Shown: positions 18,428 to 27,800 of the stretch, in pieces
How positions within the stretch are numbered: position 1 is the stretch's first letter
How the letters are laid out: each line of letters starts with the position of its first letter
Source of the DNA: Dyadobacter tibetensis Y620-1
GTDB lineage: Bacteria; Bacteroidota; Bacteroidia; Cytophagales; Spirosomataceae
Direction: 5' to 3'
Length of the DNA: 64,000 nt
Assembly: GCF_000566685.1 (NCBI RefSeq)
Contig: NZ_AZQN01000004.1
Span: 248,001-312,000, forward strand
Notes under the pieces: model-generated
Database searches by the model: none
Told to the model about the DNA's origin: nothing
Seen by the model: only the letters and a program-made list of their open reading frames with translations
Program-made: the position numbers and the translations under genes

Positions 18428-19054
18428 ATGAGCAAAGTACTGATCATTAATGCCAGCGTAAGAGGCGCTAAATCGCACAGTAGGAATCTAACGAATCTAT
18501 TTAAAGAGACCTGGCAAAGTAACCATCCAGGAGACCTGTTTACCTTCAGGGAAGTCGGGCTCCATACTATCCCGCATATCAATGAAAGCTGGATTGCCAG
18601 TGCATTTATCAGACCGGCGGACAGAACCGAACACAATCAAAAAGCGCTCACCCTTAGTAACGAACTAGTCAGGGAGCTAAAAGAGCATGATATTTATGTA
18701 ATTGGTACACCTATGTACAATTGGTCTATCCCCAGCGGACTAAAAGCCTATATAGACCAGGTAATGCGTATCAATGAAACCTGGAAATTCCGATCAGGAG
18801 AACCTGACGGAGATTATGTAGGCTTACTTAAAAATAAAAGACTATTTATTCTGTCCAGTCGGGGGGACACAGGGTATGGAGAAAATGAAAAAAATGGACA
18901 TATGAATTTCCAAACGACCTATTTGAAATTCATGTTTGGAATGATGGGTGTTAGAGACACATTGATCATCACCTTGGATAATGAAGAATTTGGGGGTGAC
19001 CTTTTCGAAAACTCCAAGCGGCTCGTCTATGAAAAGATAAACCGTATAGCCTAG
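18428..19054 (+). CDS. azoR: FMN-dependent NADH-azoreductase / NAD(P)H quinone reductase
   Basis: This 208-residue flavodoxin-like protein carries the phosphate-binding start VLIINASVRGAKSHSR and the FMN motif PMYNWSIPSGLKAYIDQVMR. It also has the SSRGDTGYG loop, close to the AzoR pattern, and the FGMMGVRDT helix. The family reduces quinones and azo or nitro compounds with NADH by a two-electron ping-pong mechanism and protects against thiol and quinone stress. It follows the Crp/Fnr gene in the same direction. No T-rich hairpin was found immediately after it. Confidence 0.88.
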   Translation: MSKVLIINASVRGAKSHSRNLTNLFKETWQSNHPGDLFTFREVGLHTIPHINESWIASAFIRPADRTEHNQKALTLSNELVRELKEHDIYVIGTPMYNWSIPSGLKAYIDQVMRINETWKFRSGEPDGDYVGLLKNKRLFILSSRGDTGYGENEKNGHMNFQTTYLKFMFGMMGVRDTLIITLDNEEFGGDLFENSKRLVYEKINRIA

Positions 19055-19257
19055 ACCTTTTTTAGGGGAATATTCATTTTGTATATTCTACCCCTAATAA
19101 AATGCTTGGACGTGCAGCAATGCAGGGCGATTCACGGTGGCTTATCATTTTATTATAAAATAGAGTCTGTTCTACCTATTGCATTTACAGCCGAAAAGGA
19201 ACACATCGAACCAGGCATATTTAAATCGAAGCCATGTAAAATGAGTCAATAAATTAA

Positions 19258-19283
19258 AAAAGGGGGGGGGAACACCCCCCTTT
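19258..19283 (-). terminator. G/C-tract hairpin with T-run, second minus-strand terminator
   Basis: On the minus strand AAAGGGGGG pairs with CCCCCCTTT and is followed by TTTAATTT. A run of nine C residues makes the pairing register flexible. It probably backs up the terminator at 19339-19372. Confidence 0.5.
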
Positions 19284-19338
19284 CGCTTTCCATATCGTAA
19301 AACGTTACTAAAAAAGTAGCAAATAGGGTATCAATCAT

Positions 19339-19372
19339 AAAAAAAGTGTCTATACAAGCCGTATAGACACTT
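19339..19372 (-). terminator. Intrinsic terminator of tRNA-Ser(GGA)
   Basis: On the minus strand the perfect 12-nt stem AAGTGTCTATAC (and complement) with a 5-nt loop is followed by a run of Ts (19343 down to 19339). It begins 2 nt after the tRNA 3' end, a textbook arrangement. Confidence 0.9.
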
Positions 19373-19374
19373 AG

Positions 19375-19461
19375 CAGAGAGGAAGAGATTCGAACTCTCG
19401 ATGCAGTTACCCACATACACACTTTCCAGGCGTGCTCCTTCAACCACTCGGACACCTCTCT
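19375..19461 (-). tRNA. tRNA-Ser(GGA)
   Basis: The minus strand folds into a class II tRNA of 87 nt. It has acceptor stem AGAGAGG/CCTCTCT, a D-arm with GAGTGG, anticodon loop CTGGAAA (anticodon GGA), a long variable arm, T-loop TTCGAAT and discriminator G. CCA is not encoded. The long variable arm and G73 fit serine. It reads UCC and UCU codons. Confidence 0.93.
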
Positions 19462-19524
19462 AATTGTGATCAGGGTGCAAATATAGCTTAATAATACGAT
19501 TTTACAAATCCCTGCCCTTGAAAA

Positions 19525-20601
19525 TTATGTGGACATGCTCATCTCTCCTTCCATTTCCTGGGCTAACAGCTTGGATGAATCTACCTTACCCGACTTTCCA
19601 AATACGTACATCATTTTGGTAATAGCCGCTTCGGCGGTGATATCTTCCCCACTTATGACACCCATTTCCAGCATTTGACGGCTTGTCTGATATCGGCCCA
19701 GTGACACCCTTCCTCCATCACACTGCGAGACATTAAAAATCAATATCCCCCTGTTAATAGCCGCTTGCAGCTCATCCAGAAACCAGGGAGCTGTAGGGGC
19801 ATTGCCAGCTCCAAAGGTTTCCAAAACGATCCCTCGCAATCCGGGAATATGGCATAACGACTTCACCACCGGTGGAGTAATTCCCGGAAATAGCTTCAGA
19901 AAGGCAACATTAGGATCTAGATGCTGCTGAACCGTAAGGGAGGTTCGTCCTTTAAAGGGTCTGATATATGGAAGATTATATTCTATACTAACACCAGCCT
20001 TTGCCAGATAAGGGTAATTTGCTGAATGGAAGGCGTCGAAATCTGAACTCTCCTGCTTTTTTGACCGGTTTCCACGCAACAGATACGAATTAAAATAGAT
20101 GCATACTTCGGAAATCATAGGCTCCCCCCGCTCATTTCGGGCAGAAGCTAGCTCTAATGCGGTGAGCATATTTTCACGGGCATCGGAACGGGCCACTCCT
20201 ATCGGAAGCTGGGCCCCGGTGAGAATAACAGGCTTACTTAGTCCCTCCAGTAAATAGCTGAGGGCCGAAGCGGTGTAGGCCATGGTGTCGGTCCCATGTA
20301 AAATGACAAAGCTATCGTAATGGAAATAATTTCTGGCAATGATATTAGCAAGCTCTATCCATACCTCAGGGGCTATGTTAGAGGAGTCGATGGGTTCTTT
20401 TAAAGATAAAAATGTAATGTCCTGATTCAACCTACAGATCTCAGGGACCTTGTCGATCAACTGCTCGAAATTAAAGGGCACCAATTGCCCCTTGCGGCTT
20501 TCGAAAACCATACCCAAGGTTCCTCCAGTGTAGATGACCAGTACCGATCCACCGGGTCCTCCATCGGTTTCGGCTTCAATTTTTATCGTTGCGTATTCCA
20601 T
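19525..20601 (-). CDS. ansA: Type I L-asparaginase
   Basis: This 358-residue protein converts asparagine to aspartate and ammonia. The two catalytic Thr motifs are present: YTGGTLGM (Thr25) and HGTDTMAYT (Thr104 with Asp105). LTGAQLPIG, RGNRSKK and LETFGAGNAP also match the asparaginase/glutaminase family. No signal peptide is present, so it is the cytosolic type I enzyme. It begins 15 bp after the TatD gene stop and is the last gene of a four-gene minus-strand set. An N-terminal extension of about 18 residues precedes the first strand, and no better internal start is seen. Confidence 0.93.
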   Translation of the reverse strand: MEYATIKIEAETDGGPGGSVLVIYTGGTLGMVFESRKGQLVPFNFEQLIDKVPEICRLNQDITFLSLKEPIDSSNIAPEVWIELANIIARNYFHYDSFVILHGTDTMAYTASALSYLLEGLSKPVILTGAQLPIGVARSDARENMLTALELASARNERGEPMISEVCIYFNSYLLRGNRSKKQESSDFDAFHSANYPYLAKAGVSIEYNLPYIRPFKGRTSLTVQQHLDPNVAFLKLFPGITPPVVKSLCHIPGLRGIVLETFGAGNAPTAPWFLDELQAAINRGILIFNVSQCDGGRVSLGRYQTSRQMLEMGVISGEDITAEAAITKMMYVFGKSGKVDSSKLLAQEMEGEMSMST

Positions 20602-20616
20602 TTTTCAGGTTGTATT

Positions 20617-21387
20617 TTAAAGAAAGCCTTTACCAATCATTCCCAGTGCCGTTCGAGTAGTCTGAGCGAGCACCCGATCGACAGACATATGCATTAGATC
20701 GGCAACCCTGGTTGCTACCAAACTCGTATAAGCCACTTCATTACGTTTGCCCCGATAGGGCACCGGAGCCAGATAGGGGCAGTCGGTTTCTAACACAATA
20801 TGCTTGATATCTAGATGGGGAAGTACCTTGTCAAGGCCACCGTTTTTAAAAGTAGCAACCCCTCCTACCCCCAGTTTAAACCCTAACTCTATGGCTTTCT
20901 CGGCCTCTTCCAATGTTCCCGTAAAACAATGAAAAATGCCCGTAAGCTGGGGATCGGCAAACTTTTCAATAAGGGTCACGGTCTCCCAGAAGGCATTACG
21001 ACTGTGAATATCGATCCATAAATTATGCTTTCGAGCCAATTCACATTGATACAAAAATGCCACCTCCTGTTGTTCTCGGAAGGTCTTGTCCCAATGAAGG
21101 TCCATTCCTATTTCTCCTATGGCTATAAATTCTTCTTTTTCTAACCAGTCAGATATAATTTTCAGTTCTTGCTCAAAATCCTCCTTTACATAACATGGAT
21201 GAAGGCCAATCATCGGGAAACATTTGTCCGGATACTTCTTTGCCAGCTCCAGCATACCTGGAACAGTATGTTGGTCGCAGTTGGGCATCCATATCTGGGA
21301 TATTCCTGCATCCCATGCCCTGTCGAGCATGGCCGTTCTATCTTCTGAAAAATCGTCACTATATATATGTGCGTGGGTATCTATCAT
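20617..21387 (-). CDS. tatD: TatD family metal-dependent hydrolase
   Basis: This 256-residue TIM-barrel enzyme has the family metal ligands in order: DTHAH (His5, His7), GLHPCY, GEIGMDLHWD (Glu ligand), WIDIHSRNAF, GIFHCFTGT and LETDCPYLAP (Asp). The Y-R-G-KRNE tail motif is also present. TatD proteins are cytosolic 3'-5' DNases linked to DNA repair and turnover. It sits between the glycosyltransferase (64 bp upstream) and asparaginase (15 bp downstream), a neighbourhood that does not say more about its role. Confidence 0.93.
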   Translation of the reverse strand: MIDTHAHIYSDDFSEDRTAMLDRAWDAGISQIWMPNCDQHTVPGMLELAKKYPDKCFPMIGLHPCYVKEDFEQELKIISDWLEKEEFIAIGEIGMDLHWDKTFREQQEVAFLYQCELARKHNLWIDIHSRNAFWETVTLIEKFADPQLTGIFHCFTGTLEEAEKAIELGFKLGVGGVATFKNGGLDKVLPHLDIKHIVLETDCPYLAPVPYRGKRNEVAYTSLVATRVADLMHMSVDRVLAQTTRTALGMIGKGFL

Positions 21388-21451
21388 TTAATTTATTTAT
21401 GAGAATATCCAATAAAAAAACATTACTAACAGCTTCCGCTGTGATCCTTGT

Positions 21452-22444
21452 CTAAGGGTAAATGCGGCCCTTCCAGGCAATACTGCCTGAGCGGAAATAA
21501 TAAAACAGCATCAGACTCATGCTGGCCATGGTAAGGGGCCAGAAAAACGGAACCACCCACCATAGGTCTTTTTGCCGTAAAATTAAGAGCGCCATAATAG
21601 CCAAAAGTGTAAAAGCACCGTAATGAATCCCTAATACCCCCGCCCATACTCCAGGATCTATCAGAGTTAATAATAGAAGTAAAGGAAAAAGTATTGCAGC
21701 CAATACAATGCCCATTTGAACTAAAAGATGGGAATCTTTGACTCCCCTGATCCAACGCCTTCGCTGCAACGTCCATTCCTTAAGGTCAGCTAAAGGAGCC
21801 GAAAAAGACAGTATACCACTCGAAAACAGCATCTTAAAAGAAAAGCCCTTTTGTACAATAGCCATAAAAAGGGCGTAATCTTCTACCACAGAAAACCCAA
21901 TGGTTTCGTAGCCCCCTACCCCGTAGTAAGCCTTCCGACTCACAGCCATATTATTACCTAGGCCTGTAACGGGAAGACCCAGTGTTCCTGCCAGATGGAT
22001 GACAAAGAGGGCTACCATCCATTCCAGGGAGAGGAAGTCTACCAGTATATTCCCTTTGAGCATTCGGGTGACTCCCACTACTACCCCTACCCCGGGCTGG
22101 AAGCCTTCGAGCATGTTTCGGCACCAACTGGGCTGTACGGTAATGTCAGCATCACAAAACAAAAAGTAATCCCCTTTTGCGCGCTGCATTAAATGTGCCA
22201 GTACATTGGCCTTTCCCCTTAGCCCAGTCAGGCGGTGATCGATAAAATGATATGTAAAATAAGGTTTATCGGCAATATATTCCTGTACCAGCTGAGCGGT
22301 CTGGTCGGTAGAACCATCGTCACCTATCCAGATTTCTATCTCTTCTTTAGGATAATCCAGTGCATCGAGTGCTTGCAAGCAATCCAGAATGTTACCTGCC
22401 TCATTGCGTGCGGCTAAGAGTATGCTGACTTTAACTTCACTCAT
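21452..22444 (-). CDS. Membrane glycosyltransferase family 2
   Basis: This 330-residue protein has an N-terminal GT-A domain: VSILLAARNEAGN, WIGDDGSTDQT (UDP-sugar binding), DAD at 98-100 (metal) and the processive-type QRRRW at about 225-229. Three C-terminal hydrophobic stretches (around LAAILFPLLLLLTLI, GAFTLLAIMALLIL and VVPFFWPLTMASMSLMLFYY) anchor it in the inner membrane. The Q-x-x-RW motif resembles hyaluronan/chitin/cellulose-type synthases, but the acceptor is unknown. Its ATG overlaps the stop of the upstream deacetylase (8 bp shared), so the two are translationally coupled and likely modify the same polymer or lipid-linked glycan. Confidence 0.88.
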   Translation of the reverse strand: MSEVKVSILLAARNEAGNILDCLQALDALDYPKEEIEIWIGDDGSTDQTAQLVQEYIADKPYFTYHFIDHRLTGLRGKANVLAHLMQRAKGDYFLFCDADITVQPSWCRNMLEGFQPGVGVVVGVTRMLKGNILVDFLSLEWMVALFVIHLAGTLGLPVTGLGNNMAVSRKAYYGVGGYETIGFSVVEDYALFMAIVQKGFSFKMLFSSGILSFSAPLADLKEWTLQRRRWIRGVKDSHLLVQMGIVLAAILFPLLLLLTLIDPGVWAGVLGIHYGAFTLLAIMALLILRQKDLWWVVPFFWPLTMASMSLMLFYYFRSGSIAWKGRIYP

Positions 22445-23072
22445 TGGGACTGGGGGTCATGGGCAGGGCCTCGAAACGAAACCCCTTTCGAATAAAATAA
22501 TCCAAATAAGCAGGAAGTGCCGCCTGCATATTGCGGGAAGCCTTGATACTATCATGAAACAGAACAATCGATCCGGCTTTCGTATAACGTATCGATTTTT
22601 CCAAGCATTGTTCAGGACTTACTTTTGGAGAGAAATCACCACTTAGCACGTCCCACATTACAATACGCTTGTGCGTAAGTTGTTTGGCCTGACTGCTTTT
22701 AATACGTCCATATGGAGGCCTAAACAAGTAGCTTTGCACCGTCAGCAGACGGTCACAGCGTGCTATATTATCCAGATAGGCATGGTCTTCATTTTTCCAT
22801 CCATTCAGGTGATTAAAAGTATGGTTACCTACTGAATGCCCATCAAGGAGCAATTGATTGAAAATCTGGGGATGTTTGCGGACATTATCACCAATACAAA
22901 AAAAAGTAGCCTTGGCATCATAATCCTTTAGGGTCTTCAGCACATATTCGGTGATATCAGGAATGGGTCCATCGTCGAAGGTGAGATAGATAACCTTTTC
23001 AGAGGTAGGGATATGCCAGGTATATTTTCTGAAATATGCCTTGAGCCAGAAGGGTGCGTAATGTAAAAACAT
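22437..23072 (-). CDS. Polysaccharide deacetylase (CE4/NodB family)
   Basis: This 211-residue protein carries the CE4 motifs: TFDDGP (31-36, catalytic and metal Asp), GNHTFNH (metal His84 and His88), RPPYGR and LFHDS (catalytic His). The family removes N-acetyl groups from peptidoglycan, chitin-like or poly-GlcNAc chains. There is no clear cleavable signal, only a hydrophobic, basic start. It is the first gene of a four-gene minus-strand set and overlaps the glycosyltransferase by 8 bp, suggesting joint synthesis and trimming of an N-acetylated glycan (inference). Confidence 0.9.
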   Translation of the reverse strand: MFLHYAPFWLKAYFRKYTWHIPTSEKVIYLTFDDGPIPDITEYVLKTLKDYDAKATFFCIGDNVRKHPQIFNQLLLDGHSVGNHTFNHLNGWKNEDHAYLDNIARCDRLLTVQSYLFRPPYGRIKSSQAKQLTHKRIVMWDVLSGDFSPKVSPEQCLEKSIRYTKAGSIVLFHDSIKASRNMQAALPAYLDYFIRKGFRFEALPMTPSPNE

Positions 23073-23128
23073 AATTGCGATAGCCGCAGTCTTTAGGGCG
23101 GAAAATTAATGCATAGGGATTTACGGGT

Positions 23129-23136
23129 CAAAGTTA
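23129..23136 (-). promoter_or_regulatory. Bacteroidota -7 box TAACTTTG upstream of the deacetylase operon
   Basis: The minus strand reads TAACTTTG, an exact TAnnTTTG match, 57 bp before the deacetylase start. No TTTG -33 element is seen at 19-21 nt, so the call rests on the -7 box and position. Confidence 0.4.
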
Positions 23137-23196
23137 GTAATTATCAGCAATAGACCGGCGGCCTTTGTAAGTTAATACCAGGAAGCCTTGTAAAAG

Positions 23197-23228
23197 CAAT
23201 GGAGCTACCATTGCGGGTAGCTCCATTG
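23197..23228 (-). terminator. Terminator of gltBD
   Basis: Perfect 13-nt arms (CAATGGAGCTACC and complement) with a 6-nt loop lie 32 bp after the gltD stop. On the minus strand they are followed by CTTTTAC. Confidence 0.8.
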
Positions 23229-23259
23229 ACTATTATACTTTTATTTCGAAACTGGTATC

Positions 23260-24768
23260 TCAGGCATGAGCAAAGTCAGGATTAAGCATCGATACGGCCT
23301 TTGCTTCCAGGAACGACTCTCCCATCAGGTATTCATCCACGGCACGTGCAGCCTCACGACCTTCACTGATGGCCCAAACAACCAGCGATTGCCCCCTGCG
23401 GCAGTCACCGGCAGCAAATACCTTTTCGTTGGTAGTCGACTGATACAAATGTGTTTTTACATTTCCCCGATCGTCGTAGGCTAGGCCCAACTCATTGAGC
23501 AGCCCCTCCTGTTGTGGATGTAAAAATCCAGCTGCTAAGAAAGCCAGGTCACAGGGAATGGTGCGCTCGCTGCCCATTACCTCTTTCATCTGTAAACGAC
23601 CCGACTCAGGATCCTTCTGCCAGTCCAGATCTACAATTTTAAGCGCTACAAGGTTACCCTCTTCGTCACCTATAAACTCTTTGGTATTAATAGACCAATG
23701 GCGATCAGCGCCTTCTTCGTGAGAAGTAGAGGTACGCAACATCATGGGCCAGTTAGGCCAAGGAGTACTTGCATCACGTTCTTTTGGGGGGATGGGCATC
23801 AATTCGATCTGGGTAACGGACTTAGCGCCATGGCGCCCGGAGGTACCTACGCAGTCGCTACCAGTATCACCGCCACCAATAACGACGACATGTTTATCTG
23901 TAGCCCGAATTTGACCATTAACATATTCGGAGCCACGATGGTCTACTACAGGGTCGATTCCGGCTACACGCTTGTTCTGCTGGCTTAAGAATTCCATGGC
24001 AAAGTGAACACCCTTCAGATTACGCCCCTCTATCTTCAGGTCGCGGGGAACGGTAGAACCCATGGTCAGCACCACGGCATCGAACTCGTTAAGTAGCTCG
24101 TCGGATTTTATATCGACACCTACATTTACATTCGTACGGAACTCAATTCCTTCTTCCTGCATCACCTTCAAACGGCGATCGATCACGCCCTTATTAAGCT
24201 TAAAATCGGGGATACCATATCGCAGCAATCCACCGATTTGATCGGCACGTTCCAACAGAACCACGCTATGTCCGGCCTGATTGAGCTGGCTAGAGGCAGC
24301 CAGTCCTGCCGGACCCGATCCTACTACGGCTACTTTTTTACCGGTGCGCTTCTTAGGAAGACGAGGCTTTACCAGATCCAATTCGAAAGCCTTTTCAATA
24401 ATCGACTTCTCTATAAATTCGATGGCTACGGCCGGCTTATTGATTCCCAATACGCAAGAAGCCTCACAAGGAGCCGGACATATACGGCCCGTAAACTCAG
24501 GGAAATTATTCGTAGACGTTAGGATGTCATAGGCTAATGCCCAGTTTTCATCGTAAACGGCATCATTGAATTCGGGAATAATATTTCCTAGTGGGCAGCC
24601 ATTATGACAAAAAGGAATTCCACAATCCATACAACGTGCTGCCTGTGTTTTGGCACCGGCATCGGTAGGAGCAGCCTCAATCTCCTGATAGTCTTTCAAA
24701 CGTACTTCGACTGGGCGCTTCTTGGGTAACTCCCTTTCAAACTCTAAAAATCCGGTTGGTTTTCCCAT
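23260..24768 (-). CDS. gltD: Glutamate synthase small subunit
   Basis: This 502-residue NADPH-dependent flavoprotein passes electrons to GltB. Cysteine sets for two low-potential 4Fe-4S clusters are visible in MDCGIPFCHNGCPLGN and GRICPAPCEASC. VAVVGSGPAGLAAS is the FAD-binding motif and VVVIGGGDTGSDCVG the NADPH site, with a final FAD motif in VFAAGDCRRGQSLVVWA. It lies 56 bp downstream of gltB on the same strand and ends in a terminator, forming the usual two-gene GOGAT operon for ammonia assimilation with glutamine synthetase. Confidence 0.96.
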   Translation of the reverse strand: MGKPTGFLEFERELPKKRPVEVRLKDYQEIEAAPTDAGAKTQAARCMDCGIPFCHNGCPLGNIIPEFNDAVYDENWALAYDILTSTNNFPEFTGRICPAPCEASCVLGINKPAVAIEFIEKSIIEKAFELDLVKPRLPKKRTGKKVAVVGSGPAGLAASSQLNQAGHSVVLLERADQIGGLLRYGIPDFKLNKGVIDRRLKVMQEEGIEFRTNVNVGVDIKSDELLNEFDAVVLTMGSTVPRDLKIEGRNLKGVHFAMEFLSQQNKRVAGIDPVVDHRGSEYVNGQIRATDKHVVVIGGGDTGSDCVGTSGRHGAKSVTQIELMPIPPKERDASTPWPNWPMMLRTSTSHEEGADRHWSINTKEFIGDEEGNLVALKIVDLDWQKDPESGRLQMKEVMGSERTIPCDLAFLAAGFLHPQQEGLLNELGLAYDDRGNVKTHLYQSTTNEKVFAAGDCRRGQSLVVWAISEGREAARAVDEYLMGESFLEAKAVSMLNPDFAHA

Positions 24769-24824
24769 TATATTTTTTTCTATTAAATCGTAATTAAAAA
24801 TAAAAGTGAATTTCGCTCTTGCGA

Positions 24825-27800
24825 TTACAAATGAGGTACATCAACGACGATGTCCTGATATACCACATTTTTATCGGCAATTTGCTGAGCCAGTGAGACG
24901 CCCCGACTATCCAAAGCCTTCTTAAAGTCTGTTGGCAATACCTTTACGAACTGCGTGGCGGACTCTTCCCAGTTTTGAATTAGTTGGAAGGCCACATTGC
25001 TGGTGGTATACTGGAAGTGTTTGTCCAGATACTCCCTTACAATTGCCTGGTCTTCTTCGTTTAGGGGACTTAATGTCACCATTTCACCATTCACTTTTTC
25101 TTCAAAATCACCGGCTTTGTTCAATACATAAGCCACACCTCCCGACATACCTGCCGCGAAGTTGCGACCCGTTTCCCCAAGGATAATAGCTAATCCACCG
25201 GTCATATATTCGCAGCCGTGATCACCCACTCCTTCTACCACCACTCGGGCACCTGAGTTACGCACACAGAAACGCTCACCGGCAGTACCTCTGATAAAGG
25301 CATCACCTGAGGTCGCACCATAGAATGCTACGTTTCCAACGATAATATTTTCTTCCGGGTTGAATTTAGAATCCCGATCCGGATAGACAACTAGCTCGGC
25401 CCCACACAAACCTTTTCCGAAATAATCGTTAGCATCTCCCTCCAGTTCCAATCGGATACCGGCGGTATTGAAGGCGCCAAAACTCTGCCCCGCCGTTCCA
25501 CGGAATTTAAAATGTATGTTTCCAGCTGGTAATCCGGCTCCTCCATGCAACTTGGAAATTTCATTCGATAGCATGGTTCCAACCGAACGATTCAAGTTGT
25601 TAATAGGATATTCCTGATATACTTCTTCTTTGCGCTCCAGGGCAGGAGCAGCGGCTTTAATGAGCACACGATCGATAATGGCATCGATACCATGGTCTTG
25701 CTCTTCCTGCTTAAATTGAGCCACCGACAGATCGGTTGACTTGTACAGGATAGCATCAAAATTAAGATTCTTGTATTTCCAGTGCTTGATATCGTTGCGA
25801 AGCTCCAGATACTGCGCCTGGCCCACCATCTCATTAACCGTACGGAAGCCCAGTTGAGCCATAATTTCACGAAGCTCTTCGGCCATAAAGCGGAACATAT
25901 TCACTACATGCTCTGGCTTACCCGAAAATAAGGCTCTAAGTTCTTTGCGCTGCGTGGCAACACCAACCGGACAGGTATTTAGGTGACATTTACGCATCAT
26001 GATACATCCGGCTGCAACCAATGCTGCCGTGGCCACACCCCATTCCTCTGCTCCCAGCATAGCTGCTATGGCCAAATCGCGACCTGTGCGAAGCTGTCCA
26101 TCGGCTTGCACGGTTACCCGGCCTCTCAATTTATTTCTCACCAAAGTTTGGTGCGTTTCAGCCAGTCCTAGCTCCCATGGCAATCCCGCATGGCGAATTG
26201 AGCTTAAAGGGGAGGCACCGGTACCACCATCATAACCTGAAATTAGGATATGATCGGCATGTGCTTTGGCTACTCCAGAGGCAATGGTTCCTACCCCAGC
26301 TTCGGAAACCAGCTTTACGCTAATCCGGGCCTGACGGTTGGCATTTTTAAGGTCAAAAATCAGCTGAGCCAAATCCTCGATGGAATAGATATCGTGATGA
26401 GGAGGCGGAGAAATAAGGCCTACCCCAGGGGTTGAATGACGCGTTCTTCCGATCCAATCATCCACTTTTGGCCCTGGAAGTTGCCCCCCCTCTCCAGGCT
26501 TAGCGCCTTGAGCAGTCTTTATTTGTAACTCATTGGCATTGCTCAGATAATGGCTGGTTACTCCGAAACGTCCAGAGGCAACCTGCTTGATCTGCGAGAT
26601 CATATTATCTCCATTGGGCAAAGTCTTGTATCGTAGTTCGTCTTCTCCTCCTTCTCCAGAATTGGACTTACCGCCAATACGATTCATGGCGATGGCCAAT
26701 GTGGTGTGCGCCTCCCAGGAAATCGATCCAAAGGACATGGCACCAGTGGCGAAACGTTTAAATATATTTTCTACAGGCTCTACTTCTGAAAGCGGAATAG
26801 AATTACCCTTCTTAAATCTTAATAACCCTCTTAACGTCAGAGCCTTTTGTGTCTGATCGTCGATTAGCCTTGAATATTTCTTAAACTGCTCATAATTATC
26901 CGTGCGAGTCGATTGCTGAAGTAAATGAACCGTCTGAGGATTGAAAATATGCGCTTCTCCACGCTGCTTCCATTGGTAAAAACCTCCAACTTCCAGTTTA
27001 GGATGATTTTCAGGCGTTTCATGATAAGCCACCTTATGGCGCACCAATATCTCACGTGCAATTTCGGACAAGCCCATTCCGCCAATTCGGGAAATAGTTC
27101 CTGTGAAATACCGATCTACCACATCCTTATTAAGACCCACACATTCGAAAATCTGAGCACCCTGATACGACTGCAAAGTGGAGATACCCATTTTAGAGAA
27201 TATCTTAAGGAGCTCCTTGTTAACCGCTTTGATATAGTTGTAGTGCAGTTTTTCGTCGGCAAAATCCCCTTCGATCATGCCCTTCTTATTCATATAGCTG
27301 AGCGTCTCCAAGGCCATGTAGGGGCAAACTCCAGCAGCCCCATATCCAATCAGGGCGGCAAGATGATGGGTCTCCCAAACATCACCAGCTTCTACGAGTA
27401 TGCCCACCTTGCCACGTAGCCCTTCACGGATCAGGTGGTGATGAATGGCGGCAGTGGCCAATAGCGATGGAATCGGCGCATGGTCAGAGTCGATTGAACG
27501 GTCGGAAAGGATTACAATTTCGAATCCATCTTCGATCGCATCCACTGCATAACGGCAGATGCGCTCCAGGGCGCGCTCTAAGGCTTTTCCACCCTGATCG
27601 GCTCTGAAATAGGTATTAATAGTTTTGGCCTGGAAACCCTCCTTATCTACAAAGCGCAATTTATCGAACTCATGCACGGTAAGTACCGGCTGAGGCAAAG
27701 AAATCTGACGACAATGCTGAGGGGTCTCCGTCAGAATATTTTCAGTAGCTCCAACAAAAGAAATCAGCGACATAATCGACCGTTCCCGGATAGAATCGAT

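Larger units (their letters stand above)
19055..19374. other. Intergenic region between azoreductase and tRNA-Ser
   Basis: The first 200 bases show nothing recognisable. The end nearest the tRNA carries a G9/C6 hairpin (19258-19283) and the tRNA terminator (19339-19372), both oriented for minus-strand transcription. Confidence 0.6.

Noticed and set aside
26925..27419. 164-codon frame antisense to gltB
   Set aside because: Shadow of a strongly conserved enzyme gene; no family features.
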